From Caballeronia sordidicola (GTDB lineage Bacteria > Pseudomonadota > Gammaproteobacteria > Burkholderiales > Burkholderiaceae): 64,000 nucleotides of DNA. The DNA lies in assembly GCF_001544455.2 (NCBI RefSeq), contig NZ_FCOC02000013.1:1-64000 (forward strand), written 5' to 3'. Made by a program: the position numbers and the translations under genes. Positions 8,500 to 17,080 of the stretch are shown one piece after another (positions within the stretch are counted from its first letter, which is position 1; every line of letters begins with the position of its first letter). Below the pieces are notes generated by a model. It was given only the letters and a program-made list of their open reading frames with translations, had not been told where the DNA came from and did not search any database.

Positions 8500-9258
8500 A
8501 TGTCCGAAGCCAAAGTGAGCGATTTATCGAAGGTAAGCGTCATCGGCAATGCGGCGCCAGCCGCAGCGGCGACGGCCGAGTCGATCGCGGCGAACATTCG
8601 CGACGCGATTCTCGAGCATCGTCTGGCGCCTGCAGCCAAGCTGACAGAAGCGCAGTTATGCGAAGTATTCGATGTAAAGCGCGGAACGGTGCGTCAAGCC
8701 CTTGCACAACTCGCGGGCGAGCGCCTGGTCGATCTTGAGCCAAACCGCGGGGCATTCGTGGCGAGCCCTTCGGTGCAGGAAGTGCATGAGGTGTTCGAGA
8801 TGCGGCGCATCGTGGAATTGGCGGTGGTCGAGCGCATTTGCAGCGGTCACGGCACACGTCGTTTGAAGTCGATCAGCGCCACCATTGGGCGTGAACGCAA
8901 AGCATATGAAAGCCGCGATTTTTCATCGTGGATCAGGCTGTCTGGAGAGTTTCACAAGGAGCTTGCGCAGCTTACCGGCAATACCGTTTTATGCGAATGC
9001 CTGTCTGGGCTCGTGGCGCGCTCCACGTTGATATCGGCGTTATACGAGTCGCTTGGCCGTAGCTCCTGCAGTTTTGAGGATCACGAAGAGATACTCGCTG
9101 CGCTGGACGCGGGCGACGCCCCGCAAGCCGCTGAACTGATGGCGCGTCATTTACAGGACGTGGAAATGAAAATGCTTGATCGACCCGCACGCGGTGCCGT
9201 CGATCTGCATGAAGTCTTTGCCAAACCGAAGGTGCCTGGGCGCGAGAAAAGCGCCTGA
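8500..9258 (+). CDS. GntR-family regulator (FadR/FCD subfamily)
   Basis: Transcription factor (252 aa from the ATG at 8500). The N-terminal winged helix covers roughly residues 22-90, with the recognition region LCEVFDVKRGTVRQALAQL and the wing FVASPSV. The C-terminal FCD ligand domain carries EMRRIVELAVVERI, FHKELAQLTGN and a late HLQDVE; its acid and His residues usually bind a metal or carboxylate. It is followed on the same strand by the NCS1 transporter and the allantoin genes, so a ureide-responsive role is likely. The ligand is not determinable here. A frame extends to 8407, but a promoter-like element lies inside it. Confidence 0.85.
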   Translation: MSEAKVSDLSKVSVIGNAAPAAAATAESIAANIRDAILEHRLAPAAKLTEAQLCEVFDVKRGTVRQALAQLAGERLVDLEPNRGAFVASPSVQEVHEVFEMRRIVELAVVERICSGHGTRRLKSISATIGRERKAYESRDFSSWIRLSGEFHKELAQLTGNTVLCECLSGLVARSTLISALYESLGRSSCSFEDHEEILAALDAGDAPQAAELMARHLQDVEMKMLDRPARGAVDLHEVFAKPKVPGREKSA

Positions 9259-9584
9259 ACAGAGCCTGAGCGATGTGATGAGCACGCGACCGCACTCGTG
9301 GGCGCGATGCGATTGTCTTAGCTGAAAGTCGAATGAACCTTAAGGTCCGCATTAAATGAATGCGTGACTTCACCATGCTTTTCCTGAGTGCATGCGCCTA
9401 TGCGCGCGTGTTGAATAACCATATTGCGTCCGCGCCAACGTTTGTACGGTGACTGGAGCGCTAAACGAATCGACGAAAAGAACGCCGCGCGAAGGCCATG
9501 CGAAGGCGTCTTTAGATATACGACGTTGCATCACAGTCGCTAATCCAAAGCGGCGCGATTGCCAAGTTCATTCAAGGAGAAGTC
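9259..9584. other. Intergenic region between the GntR gene and the allantoin permease gene
   Basis: 326 bp without a credible gene. It ends with a good ribosome binding site (AAGGAG) before the permease ATG and should hold the promoter and operator of the allantoin block. I could not identify a convincing palindromic operator by eye. Confidence 0.4.
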
Positions 9585-11084
9585 ATGGTTCAATTCAGCG
9601 CGACCCCTGGCAGTGCTGCAATACCCGCTTACGACGATTCAGGACGGGACCCGGACCATCCGGCCGGATATAGCGATCGTCTTTATAACGACGACCTTGC
9701 GCCTCTCAAACATCAGACCTGGAGCGCATACAACATCTTTGCTTTCTGGATGTCGGACGTTCACAGCGTGGGCGGTTATGTGTTCGCGGGAAGTCTGTTC
9801 GCACTGGGCCTCACGAGTTGGCAAGTGCTGGTTTCGCTGCTGGTTGGAATCGGTATCGTCAATGTGTTGTGCAACCTGATCGCAAAACCGAGCCAGCAGG
9901 CCGGCGTTCCTTATCCCGTGGCATGCCGCGCGACCTTTGGCGTGTTGGGCGCAAACCTTCCCGCGGTAATCCGTGGCCTGATTGCAGTCGCGTGGTATGG
10001 CATCCAGACGTTCCTCGCGTCGAGTGCGCTCGTGATCGTGCTGCTGAAATTCATGCCGCAATGGATGCCATACGCCGATGTCCACAAATACGGCTTCGCC
10101 GGATTGTCGGCATTGGGCTGGGCAGGCTTCATGTTGCTGTGGGTGCTGCAAGCCGTCGTTTTCTGGCGTGGGATGGAGATGATCAAGAAGTTCATCGACT
10201 TCGCAGGACCGGCGGTCTATGTCGTCATGTTCATTCTTGCGGGCTACATGGTGTGGCGCGCGGGGTGGCGCAACATTGGCTTGAATCTTGGCGGCGTGAA
10301 GTATCACGGCATGGAAGTCGTGCCTGTCATGATCACGGCAATCTCGCTGGTCGTGTCGTATTTCTCCGGACCCATGCTCAATTTCGGCGACTTCTCGCGA
10401 TACTGCAAAAGCTATAAGAGCGTAAAGCGTGGAAATTTCTGGGGACTGCCGTTCAACTTCCTCGCATTCTCTCTGGTCACCGTGGTGACGACAGCCGCCA
10501 CATTGCCCGTCTTCGGCCAACTGATCACGGACCCGGTCGAGACCGTGGGCCGTATCGACCAGCCGACTGCGGTCATTCTGGGCGCGCTGACTTTCACGAT
10601 AGCGACGATTGGCATCAACATTGTCGCGAACTTCGTTTCACCAGCTTTCGATTTCTCTAACGTTGCACCGCGTTTGATTAGCTGGCGCATGGGCGGCATG
10701 ATGGCGGCGGTGGCGTCGGTGTTCATCACGCCGTGGAATCTTTTCAACAACCCTGCTGTGATCCATTACACGCTCGACGTGCTCGGCAGTTTTATCGGAC
10801 CGCTGTATGGCGTGCTGATCGTGGACTTCTACTTGATGAAGCGAGGCAAGTTCAATGTGGAAGAGTTGTACACGACGTCGGAGACGGGACGTTACTGGTA
10901 CAACAACGGCGTCAACTGGCGCGCGGTTATAGCGTTGTTGCCGGCGGCGGCAATTGCGATTGCATGCGTGATGGTGCCTGCACTGCAGGGCTCGGCGAAC
11001 TTCTCCTGGTTCATCGGGGCAGGATTGGGCGGCGTGTTTTACTGGATCATCGCGGACAAGAAATCAGCGTCCAATTTTGCTTGA
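9585..11084 (+). CDS. NCS1-family nucleobase/allantoin permease
   Basis: Nucleobase:cation symporter-1 family transporter (499 aa), an integral inner-membrane protein with about twelve hydrophobic segments. The N-terminus DLAPLKHQTWSAYNIFAFWM and the following VGGYVFAGSLFALGL are typical of NCS1 proteins such as Mhp1 and PucI; GPMLNFGDFSRYCKS is another family block. The substrate is probably allantoin or a hydantoin, because a hydantoin-type racemase and allantoinase genes follow on the same strand. Uracil or cytosine transport is the alternative. AAGGAG precedes the ATG. It is the first gene of the block after the regulator. Confidence 0.88.
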   Translation: MVQFSATPGSAAIPAYDDSGRDPDHPAGYSDRLYNDDLAPLKHQTWSAYNIFAFWMSDVHSVGGYVFAGSLFALGLTSWQVLVSLLVGIGIVNVLCNLIAKPSQQAGVPYPVACRATFGVLGANLPAVIRGLIAVAWYGIQTFLASSALVIVLLKFMPQWMPYADVHKYGFAGLSALGWAGFMLLWVLQAVVFWRGMEMIKKFIDFAGPAVYVVMFILAGYMVWRAGWRNIGLNLGGVKYHGMEVVPVMITAISLVVSYFSGPMLNFGDFSRYCKSYKSVKRGNFWGLPFNFLAFSLVTVVTTAATLPVFGQLITDPVETVGRIDQPTAVILGALTFTIATIGINIVANFVSPAFDFSNVAPRLISWRMGGMMAAVASVFITPWNLFNNPAVIHYTLDVLGSFIGPLYGVLIVDFYLMKRGKFNVEELYTTSETGRYWYNNGVNWRAVIALLPAAAIAIACVMVPALQGSANFSWFIGAGLGGVFYWIIADKKSASNFA

Positions 11085-11154
11085 GAAACCGTCATGCCGT
11101 GCATTGGCTTGAGCGGCATGACAGCGATTTCCACACGTGACGAAGAAGGAAGAA

Positions 11155-11889
11155 ATGCGCATCAAACTGATCAATCCCAATACGACCAGCCGCATGACCC
11201 AGGCAATGGATCGTTGCGCCAGGGAAGTGGTATCGAACGGAACGGAAGTCATTTCAGTCAGCGCGTCGATGGGGCCGCCGTCCATTGAGGGTTACTACGA
11301 CGAGGCGCTTGCCTCGCTGGCGTTGCTGCAGGAAATAGAGAAGGGAGAGAACGATGGCATGGATGGCTATGTCATTGCATGCTTTGGGGATCCGGCGTTG
11401 TATGCCGCGCGCGAACTGGCGCGTGGTCCGGTCATAGGAATAGCCGAAGCGGCAATGCATGCGGCTAGTGTGATTGCGCCGAGCTTTTCAGTTGTGACAA
11501 CACTCAAGCGCACGTGCACGATGTCGTGGCATCTGGCCGAGCGCTACGGCATGAAGCGTTTCTGCAAGAATGTCCGTGCAACCGATGTTGCGGTGCTCGA
11601 CCTCGATGTTCCCGGTTCCAGGGCGCGCTCGATCATTATCGATGAATGCCGCAAGGCTTTGGTGGAAGACGGCGCGGAATCCATTGTCCTTGGGTGTGCG
11701 GGCATGGCTGAGTTTTGCCGCGAGATTGAAGATGCAATCGGCGCGCCGGTAATAGAGGGCGTGACGACAGCAGTCAAATGGGCGGAGGCGTTAATTTCGC
11801 TAAGACTTAAAACCGCTAAGCGAGGCGACTATGCGCGTCCCTTGCCCAAGCAATACGATGGAGATCTGGCGATTTATAGCCCCCGCTAA
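11155..11889 (+). CDS. Asp/Glu/hydantoin racemase family protein, probably allantoin racemase
   Basis: Cofactor-independent two-cysteine racemase (244 aa). MRIKLINPNTTSRMT opens the fold. The two catalytic Cys lie in VIACFGDPALYAARE and IVLGCAGMAEFC, the layout of hydantoin and allantoin racemases. I start at the ATG at 11155 because AAGGAAG lies four bases upstream; a GTG frame at 11137 is less likely. It sits between the permease and allantoinase genes, so a role in interconverting allantoin enantiomers before hydrolysis is the best reading. That substrate is inference. Confidence 0.85.
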   Translation: MRIKLINPNTTSRMTQAMDRCAREVVSNGTEVISVSASMGPPSIEGYYDEALASLALLQEIEKGENDGMDGYVIACFGDPALYAARELARGPVIGIAEAAMHAASVIAPSFSVVTTLKRTCTMSWHLAERYGMKRFCKNVRATDVAVLDLDVPGSRARSIIIDECRKALVEDGAESIVLGCAGMAEFCREIEDAIGAPVIEGVTTAVKWAEALISLRLKTAKRGDYARPLPKQYDGDLAIYSPR

Positions 11890-12046
11890 GCGCAGATCAT
11901 ACCTGCCGCCTGACTCGCAATATCTGCGTATGAATATGGGCGCGGCCATGCGTTTTCGCTAAACTGGTCTATCGTCGCGCAGGGTCCATCAAGGTGCTGT
12001 TGGACACCGTGCGCGGCTCCATCGACTTCAACGCACTCATCCAGCC

Positions 12047-12994
12047 ATGTCGAACGAATCGAATTACCCACGCGACCTGATCGGCTATGGCCGGCACCCC
12101 GTGCAGCCGAACTGGCCCGGAAATGCGCGTATTGCCGTGCAATTCGTGCTGAATTACGAGGAGGGCGGAGAAAACTGCGTGCTGCATGGCGATGTAGCGT
12201 CCGAGCAGTTCTTGTCGGAGATCGTGGGCGCGGCGGCTTATCCTTCGCGTCACATGAGCATGGAATCCATTTACGAATACGGATCGCGCGCGGGCGTATG
12301 GCGCATTCTTCGCGAGTTCGAAAAGCGCGGCTTGCCGCTGACCGTGTTTGGCGTTGGCATGGCAATTGAGCGTCATCCGGATCTGGGCCGCGCGTTCGTT
12401 GAACTGGGACATGAAATTGCGTGCCATGGGTATCGATGGATTCACTATCAGGACATGTCGCCCGAGAAGGAAGCGGAGCATATGCGTCTTGGCATGCAGG
12501 CTATCGAGCGCGTAACGGGCGTGAAACCGCTTGGCTGGTACACGGGACGCGACAGTCCCAACACGCACAGGCTGGTGGCAGAGCATGGGGGCTTTCTCTA
12601 CGACTCGGATTATTACGGCGACGACCTGCCGTTCTGGATGGATGTGGAAGTGAGCGGCGGCGCGAAGGTGCCGCAGTTGATCGTTCCCTACACGCTGGAT
12701 ACCAACGACATGCGTTTCGCGACGCCACAAGGTTTCAACACGGCGGAGCAATTCTTTGTGTATTTGCGCGATGCTTTCGACGTGCTCTATGAGGAAGGGA
12801 GTGAGACGCCGAAGATGTTGTCGATCGGCATGCATTGCAGGTTGCTTGGGCGTCCCGGGCGCTTCCGTGCGCTGCAGCGTTTTCTTGATCACATCGAGCA
12901 ACATGATCGCGTCTGGGTCACGCGGCGCGTGGATATTGCGCGTCATTGGCGCGAGCATCACCCGTACGAAGGAACGGCCGGAGCAAGCGCGTGA
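12047..12994 (+). CDS. puuE: Allantoinase, PuuE type (polysaccharide-deacetylase fold)
   Basis: Allantoinase of the NodB/polysaccharide-deacetylase superfamily (315 aa), unrelated to the amidohydrolase AllB. It opens allantoin to allantoate. Motifs include LIGYGRHPVQPNWPG near the N-terminus, FVLNYEEGGE, HEIACHGYRWIHYQDM (the metal-site block) and GWYTGRDSPNT. The stop overlaps the next ATG by one base (TGATG), so it is translationally coupled to the OHCU decarboxylase. A gap of about 160 bp separates it from the racemase gene. Confidence 0.93.
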   Translation: MSNESNYPRDLIGYGRHPVQPNWPGNARIAVQFVLNYEEGGENCVLHGDVASEQFLSEIVGAAAYPSRHMSMESIYEYGSRAGVWRILREFEKRGLPLTVFGVGMAIERHPDLGRAFVELGHEIACHGYRWIHYQDMSPEKEAEHMRLGMQAIERVTGVKPLGWYTGRDSPNTHRLVAEHGGFLYDSDYYGDDLPFWMDVEVSGGAKVPQLIVPYTLDTNDMRFATPQGFNTAEQFFVYLRDAFDVLYEEGSETPKMLSIGMHCRLLGRPGRFRALQRFLDHIEQHDRVWVTRRVDIARHWREHHPYEGTAGASA

Positions 12995-13515
12995 TGACGA
13001 CCGTACCAATGACACTGGAGCAGCTCAACGCGTTGAACGCGGACGATTTCGCTGTCGCTTTGTCGGGCATTTTCGAGCATTCGCGTTGGGTTGCCGAGGA
13101 AGCGGCAATGAAGCGTCCATTTGCGAGTATCGATGCGCTCTATACAACCATGGCAGCCATTGTCGATAATGCCAGCGCCACGCGTCAGCTTGCGTTGATC
13201 AATGCTCACCCGGAGCTTGCGGGTAAGGCCGCTGTGCGCGGTGAACTCACCCACGAGTCCACGCGGGAGCAGAGCGGCGCGGGGCTCGATCTTTGCACGC
13301 AGGAAGAGTTCGACGCGTTGCAGGCGCTTAACGCGAGTTATCGCGAGAAATTCGGTTTCCCTTTTATTCTTGCCGTGCGCGGGTTCGATCGTCACGGCAT
13401 CATCGCGAACTTCAAGGCGCGGCTGCATAACAGCCGCGATGTCGAGTTGCGCGAAAGTCTGCAGCAAATCTACCGGATAGCGCGTTTCAGGCTCGACGAT
13501 CTGATCGCCGCCTGA
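12994..13515 (+). CDS. uraD: 2-oxo-4-hydroxy-4-carboxy-5-ureidoimidazoline (OHCU) decarboxylase
   Basis: Third enzyme of urate breakdown (173 aa). It decarboxylates OHCU to S-allantoin. The helical fold carries the signature HPELAGKAAVRG (catalytic His), STREQSGAGL and FPFILAVRG. The start is set at the ATG at 12994, overlapping the puuE stop; a GTG at 12991 or the ATG at 13009 is also possible. The substrate is made by the UraH product encoded on the opposite strand at 17.1-17.4 kb. Confidence 0.92.
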   Translation: MTTVPMTLEQLNALNADDFAVALSGIFEHSRWVAEEAAMKRPFASIDALYTTMAAIVDNASATRQLALINAHPELAGKAAVRGELTHESTREQSGAGLDLCTQEEFDALQALNASYREKFGFPFILAVRGFDRHGIIANFKARLHNSRDVELRESLQQIYRIARFRLDDLIAA

Positions 13516-13552
13516 GGCCTGCGCGCCGCCTTCAATTCAATCAAGGAACCTC

Positions 13553-14563
13553 ATGTCCATACCGACACTCGATCCCAACGCTCCTGAATTCACGCGCCGT
13601 TATGTGAATCTCGCGGACCCGCGGCTTGGTGCGCAGGCGTTCGAAGCCAGCGACGATTTTTTTGCGCCGAAGGAGCGCATGTTGAATCCTGAGCCGGCTG
13701 TTTTTATCGTGGGTAAATACGACGATAACGGCAAGTGGATGGACGGCTGGGAGACCCGTCGCAAGCGCGTGAGCGGTTACGATTGGTGCGTGGTGAAACT
13801 GGCGCGGCCGGGCGTGATCAAGGGGTTCGATATCGATACGAGCCACTTCACCGGCAATTTCCCGCCGGCGGCGTCTATTGAGGGCGCGCACGTGGCTGAG
13901 GGCGCGCCGAATCAGGCGACGAAGTGGACTGAAATCGTGCCGTCCATGACGTTGCAGGGTAATACGCATCACTATGTGAACGTCGCGAATGAGCAGCCGT
14001 TCACGCATTTGCGCGTGAACATTTATCCCGATGGCGGTATTGCCCGCTTGCGCGTTTATGGTCAGCCGCAGCTTGACTGGAGCAGCGCGAGCCGCAGTGA
14101 GTTATTTGATCTCGCCGCCATGGAGAACGGCGCGTATATCGTAGGCGCGAACAATCAGCATTTCGGCTTGGCGTCGACCTTGCTGATGCCGGGGCGCGGC
14201 GTGAATATGGGTGATGGCTGGGAGACGCGGCGGCGTCGTGAGCCGGGGAATGACTGGTGTATCGTGGCGCTGGCGCAACCGGGCGTGATCAGGAAGGTCG
14301 AAGTGGATACAGCGCATTTCAAGGGCAATTATCCTGACCGGTGTTCGTTGCAGGCTGCTTATGTGACGGGCGGGACGGATAGTTCGCTGGTTACGCAGGC
14401 GATGTTCTGGCCGGTATTGCTTGGCGAGCAGAAGTTGCAGATGGACAAGCAGCATGGGTTCGAAGCGGAGCTAGCCGCGTTGGGTCCTGTTACGCACGTG
14501 CGGTTCAACATTTATCCTGATGGCGGTGTATCGCGTTTGCGGTTGTTCGGCACGCTGGCGTGA
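13553..14563 (+). CDS. alc: Allantoicase
   Basis: Allantoate amidinohydrolase of the allantoicase family (336 aa), yielding S-ureidoglycolate and urea. The internal duplication typical of the family is plain: GWETRRKR...DWCVVKLARPGVI in the first half and GWETRRRR...DWCIVALAQPGVI in the second, each followed by a DTxHFxGN(F/Y)P motif and a later HxRxNIYPDGG. AAGGAA precedes the ATG. It lies between uraD and allA in the same orientation. Confidence 0.95.
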   Translation: MSIPTLDPNAPEFTRRYVNLADPRLGAQAFEASDDFFAPKERMLNPEPAVFIVGKYDDNGKWMDGWETRRKRVSGYDWCVVKLARPGVIKGFDIDTSHFTGNFPPAASIEGAHVAEGAPNQATKWTEIVPSMTLQGNTHHYVNVANEQPFTHLRVNIYPDGGIARLRVYGQPQLDWSSASRSELFDLAAMENGAYIVGANNQHFGLASTLLMPGRGVNMGDGWETRRRREPGNDWCIVALAQPGVIRKVEVDTAHFKGNYPDRCSLQAAYVTGGTDSSLVTQAMFWPVLLGEQKLQMDKQHGFEAELAALGPVTHVRFNIYPDGGVSRLRLFGTLA

Positions 14564-14591
14564 TGTGTTTAAAAACGAAACAGGTTCCACG

Positions 14592-15098
14592 ATGAAAAAG
14601 TTGGCGATTGAACCGTTGACCAAGGCCGCCTTTGAGCCGTTCGGCGATGTCATCGAGCTCGAGGGTGCTAAGCAGATTCCGATCAATCTCGGGACGACTA
14701 TGCGTTTTCACGATCTTGCTCGTATTGATGTGGAAGATGAGGGCGGGCGGCCGCTCGTGAATCTGTTTCGTGGGCAGCCGCGGGTGTTGCCTTTTGAGGT
14801 GTCGATGCTTGAGCGGCATCCGTTGGGGAGTCAGGCGTTTGTGCCGCTTAACGATCGGCCTTATCTGGTTGTGGTGGCGCCGGCGGGGGAGCTTGAACCT
14901 TCGGCTGTTCGGGCGTTTGTTACGCGGGGATGGCAAGGGGTTAATTATGCCAAGGGCGTCTGGCATCATCCGTTGATTGCACTTGGCGAAGTGAGCGACT
15001 TTATTGTGGTCGATCGGGGGGGGGATGGGGTTAATCTTAATGAGGTGCAGCTTGATGAACCGGTTTGGTTAATGGGCGAGGATTTTGTTCGCACTTGA
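14592..15098 (+). CDS. allA: Ureidoglycolate lyase
   Basis: Cupin-type lyase (168 aa) that splits ureidoglycolate into glyoxylate and urea, the last step of the block. The AllA pattern is clear: MKKLAIEPLTKAAFEPFGDV at the start, VSMLERHPLGSQAFVPL in the middle and GVWHHPLIAL near the end. I start at the ATG at 14592; the upstream in-frame sequence lacks family character. Near the 3' end there is an unbroken run of nine G (15016-15024), coding through VDRGGDG, a possible slippage or sequencing-error site. Downstream comes a repeat rather than a terminator. Confidence 0.93.
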   Translation: MKKLAIEPLTKAAFEPFGDVIELEGAKQIPINLGTTMRFHDLARIDVEDEGGRPLVNLFRGQPRVLPFEVSMLERHPLGSQAFVPLNDRPYLVVVAPAGELEPSAVRAFVTRGWQGVNYAKGVWHHPLIALGEVSDFIVVDRGGDGVNLNEVQLDEPVWLMGEDFVRT

Positions 15099-15133
15099 TT
15101 TAAGGCATGCGGGGGGCAGGTTTCATGTCTGGG

Positions 15134-15413
15134 GCCTGCTTTTTAGGGTTTCGCGCGTTTCTTGTTCGTTGGTCCTATTTAGCACTGTTAGCCACTATCC
15201 GTGGCGGGACTTCATTTCTTTGTCCAACGGCGACAAAGAAACGAAGCAAAGAAAACGCCTTTCAACCGCTAATTCTTAAGTGTCCCGAGCGTGCAGTGAC
15301 ATCTGCTTGGGACTTCAAAAGAACCCTCGACGCCATAACCACCATCACCTGAAACCCTTCCCCTCCGAACCCCTACATCCACACGCTTCGCCACCCGTGT
15401 TCTCGGGCAAGCA
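15134..15413 (-). repeat. ~280-bp dispersed repeat, copy A (inverted relative to B and C)
   Basis: Read on the minus strand, this segment matches copies B (15515-15782) and C (25771-26047). The shared order is: GGTGGCGAAGCGTGTGG, GTTCTTTTGAAGTCCCAAGC, AAGAATTAGCGGT, GAAATGAAGTCCCGCCACGG, GTGGCTAACAGTGCTAAA. It starts 35 bp after allA. No transposase or target-site duplication is seen. Boundaries are approximate. Confidence 0.9.
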
Positions 15414-15449
15414 CACAACCTCACGAAACCAGTACGGCCAAACACCCCA

Positions 15450-15489
15450 ATTTGCGTGCAAGCACGCAAATGGGCGCGCGCTGCGCGCC
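15450..15489. repeat. Two short palindromes in the spacer between repeat copies A and B
   Basis: ATTTGCGTGC (15450-15459) pairs with GCACGCAAAT (15462-15471) across a two-base gap. Immediately after, GGCGCGC (15473-15479) pairs with GCGCGCC (15483-15489). They lie near the symmetry centre of the large A/B inverted repeat. Confidence 0.75.
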
Positions 15490-15514
15490 GCGCTTTCCGG
15501 TTTGACGGCTACTC

Positions 15515-15782
15515 ACACTGGTGGCGAAGCGTGTGGGTATCTGTGAACGAAGGGGAAGGGGTTCAACTGTCCGGGGTTTTACGCTGAGTGTTCTTTTGAA
15601 GTCCCAAGCAGATATCAGTGCACGCTTGGTCTCTTTAAGAATTAGCGGTGGAGAGGCGTTTTCTTTGCTTCGTTTCTTTGTCGCCGTTGGAAAAAGAAAT
15701 GAAGTCCCGCCACGGACAGTGGCTAACAGTGCTAAATAGGACCAACGAACAAGAAACGCGCGAAGCCCCCAAGAGCAGGACC
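15515..15782 (+). repeat. ~280-bp dispersed repeat, copy B
   Basis: This is the mirror of copy A about 100 bp away. The outer arms (15150-15215 against 15709-15770) are nearly identical inverted sequence. It is in the same orientation as copy C ten kilobases downstream. A 72-codon frame crosses it (ending AVGKRNEVPPRTVANSAK) and is partly shared with copy C, but copy A breaks it with a TGA, so I do not call a gene. The repeat ends about 30 bp from the stop of the convergent puuD. Confidence 0.9.
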
Positions 15783-15815
15783 CCCACGCATTCCCCCCGA
15801 AGTGCGAACGAAAAC

Positions 15816-17009
15816 CTACTTCAAAGCCCCACCTTGAAACCAAGCAGCAATCTTCGCCCGTTCGCCATCGGTCATCTGGGTAACATTCCCAAGCGGCATT
15901 GCTTTCAACACAACAGCCTGCTGATAAACCCGCTGCGCGTTCAAAGAAATGGCCTCTGGCGTATCAAGCAAAACACCAGCGGGCGCCGCCCCCATCATAG
16001 TAGGATGCGCAGCATGACAGGTCGCACACCGCTGCTGCAAGATAGGCGCAATATCGGCCACACGCACACCTGGCGCACCCGCCACTGGCGCAACAGTCGG
16101 CACCCCCTTCGGCATGGTCCACGCAAACGCACCAAACATCAGCAACACGCCAATCACCGGCAAGTACCACAACACCTGCCCGCGATGCCGCATCACAAAA
16201 AACTGCCGGATCAAAGCCCCAGCCAACATGATGATCAACAACACAGCCCAGTTATACGGATGCGTATAAGTCATCGCGTAGTGATTCGATAACATCACGA
16301 ACACCACTGGTAACGTAAAGTACGTGTTGTGCACCGACCGCTGCTTGCCACGCTTGCCATAAATGGCGTTGGGCACTTCGCCCTTGAGCATCGCATCGAC
16401 CATTTTGCGCTGGCCGGGAATGATCACGAAAAACACATTCGCCGACATGATCGTGGCAAGGGTCGCACCGGTAATCAAATAAGCCGCGCGCCCGGCAAAC
16501 ACGTGGCAGGCGAGCCACGCCGCAATAATCACATACACGCCCACGCAGATGCCGAGCAACCCATCGCGATTTCCAAGGACCCGGCACAGCGAGTCATAAA
16601 CAATCCAGCCCGCCAGCAAGAACCCAAGCGCCGACGACACCGCAACAACCGGCCCCATGTCGAGCACATTCTTGTCGATGAGATACGTGCTCGGCGAGAA
16701 CAGATACAACACCATGAAGAGCCCAAAGCCCGACATCCACGTGGTGTAGGACGGCCACTTCGACCAGTGCAGATCATCCGGCATGTTCGCCGGTGCGACG
16801 GTGTACTTCTGCATGTTGTAGAAGCCGCCACCATGCACGTGCCACAATTCGCCGAACACGCCGCGCTTCGTCGCGGCCGGATCTTTCGGCGGTTTCAAAC
16901 TGTTGTCGAGCGCCACGAAATAAAAGGACTCGCCAATCCACGCAATCGCCACCACCACATGCAGCCAGCGCAACGCGAGATTCAACCAGTCAACAATAAA
17001 ACCTTGCAT
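15816..17009 (-). CDS. puuD: Membrane urate oxidase (PuuD type) with C-terminal cytochrome c domain
   Basis: Integral membrane protein (397 aa) of the urate hydroxylase PuuD family. The N-terminal membrane domain has WLHVVVAIAWIGESFYFVAL and multiple further hydrophobic segments. The C-terminal domain has one c-type heme site, CATCH, near residue 335, followed by a Met-containing tail (AMPLGNVTQMT). Family members oxidise urate to 5-hydroxyisourate and pass electrons to the respiratory chain rather than O2. It is on the minus strand downstream of uraH, which performs the next step. The gene runs up to repeat copy B. Confidence 0.92.
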   Translation of the reverse strand: MQGFIVDWLNLALRWLHVVVAIAWIGESFYFVALDNSLKPPKDPAATKRGVFGELWHVHGGGFYNMQKYTVAPANMPDDLHWSKWPSYTTWMSGFGLFMVLYLFSPSTYLIDKNVLDMGPVVAVSSALGFLLAGWIVYDSLCRVLGNRDGLLGICVGVYVIIAAWLACHVFAGRAAYLITGATLATIMSANVFFVIIPGQRKMVDAMLKGEVPNAIYGKRGKQRSVHNTYFTLPVVFVMLSNHYAMTYTHPYNWAVLLIIMLAGALIRQFFVMRHRGQVLWYLPVIGVLLMFGAFAWTMPKGVPTVAPVAGAPGVRVADIAPILQQRCATCHAAHPTMMGAAPAGVLLDTPEAISLNAQRVYQQAVVLKAMPLGNVTQMTDGERAKIAAWFQGGALK

Positions 17010-17080
17010 GAAACGTCTCCACCACGAATTCTTTGATTAAGCCTGGAAGGCCGCCCTCGAGCGAAACTCAAAAACGCGCC

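Noticed and set aside
15521..15739. 72-codon frame inside repeat copy B, similar to a 90-codon frame in copy C (25764-26036)
   Set aside because: The frame is broken in copy A by a TGA, has no ribosome binding site, and antisense frames of similar length cross the same DNA. The similarity follows from the repeat, not from a protein.
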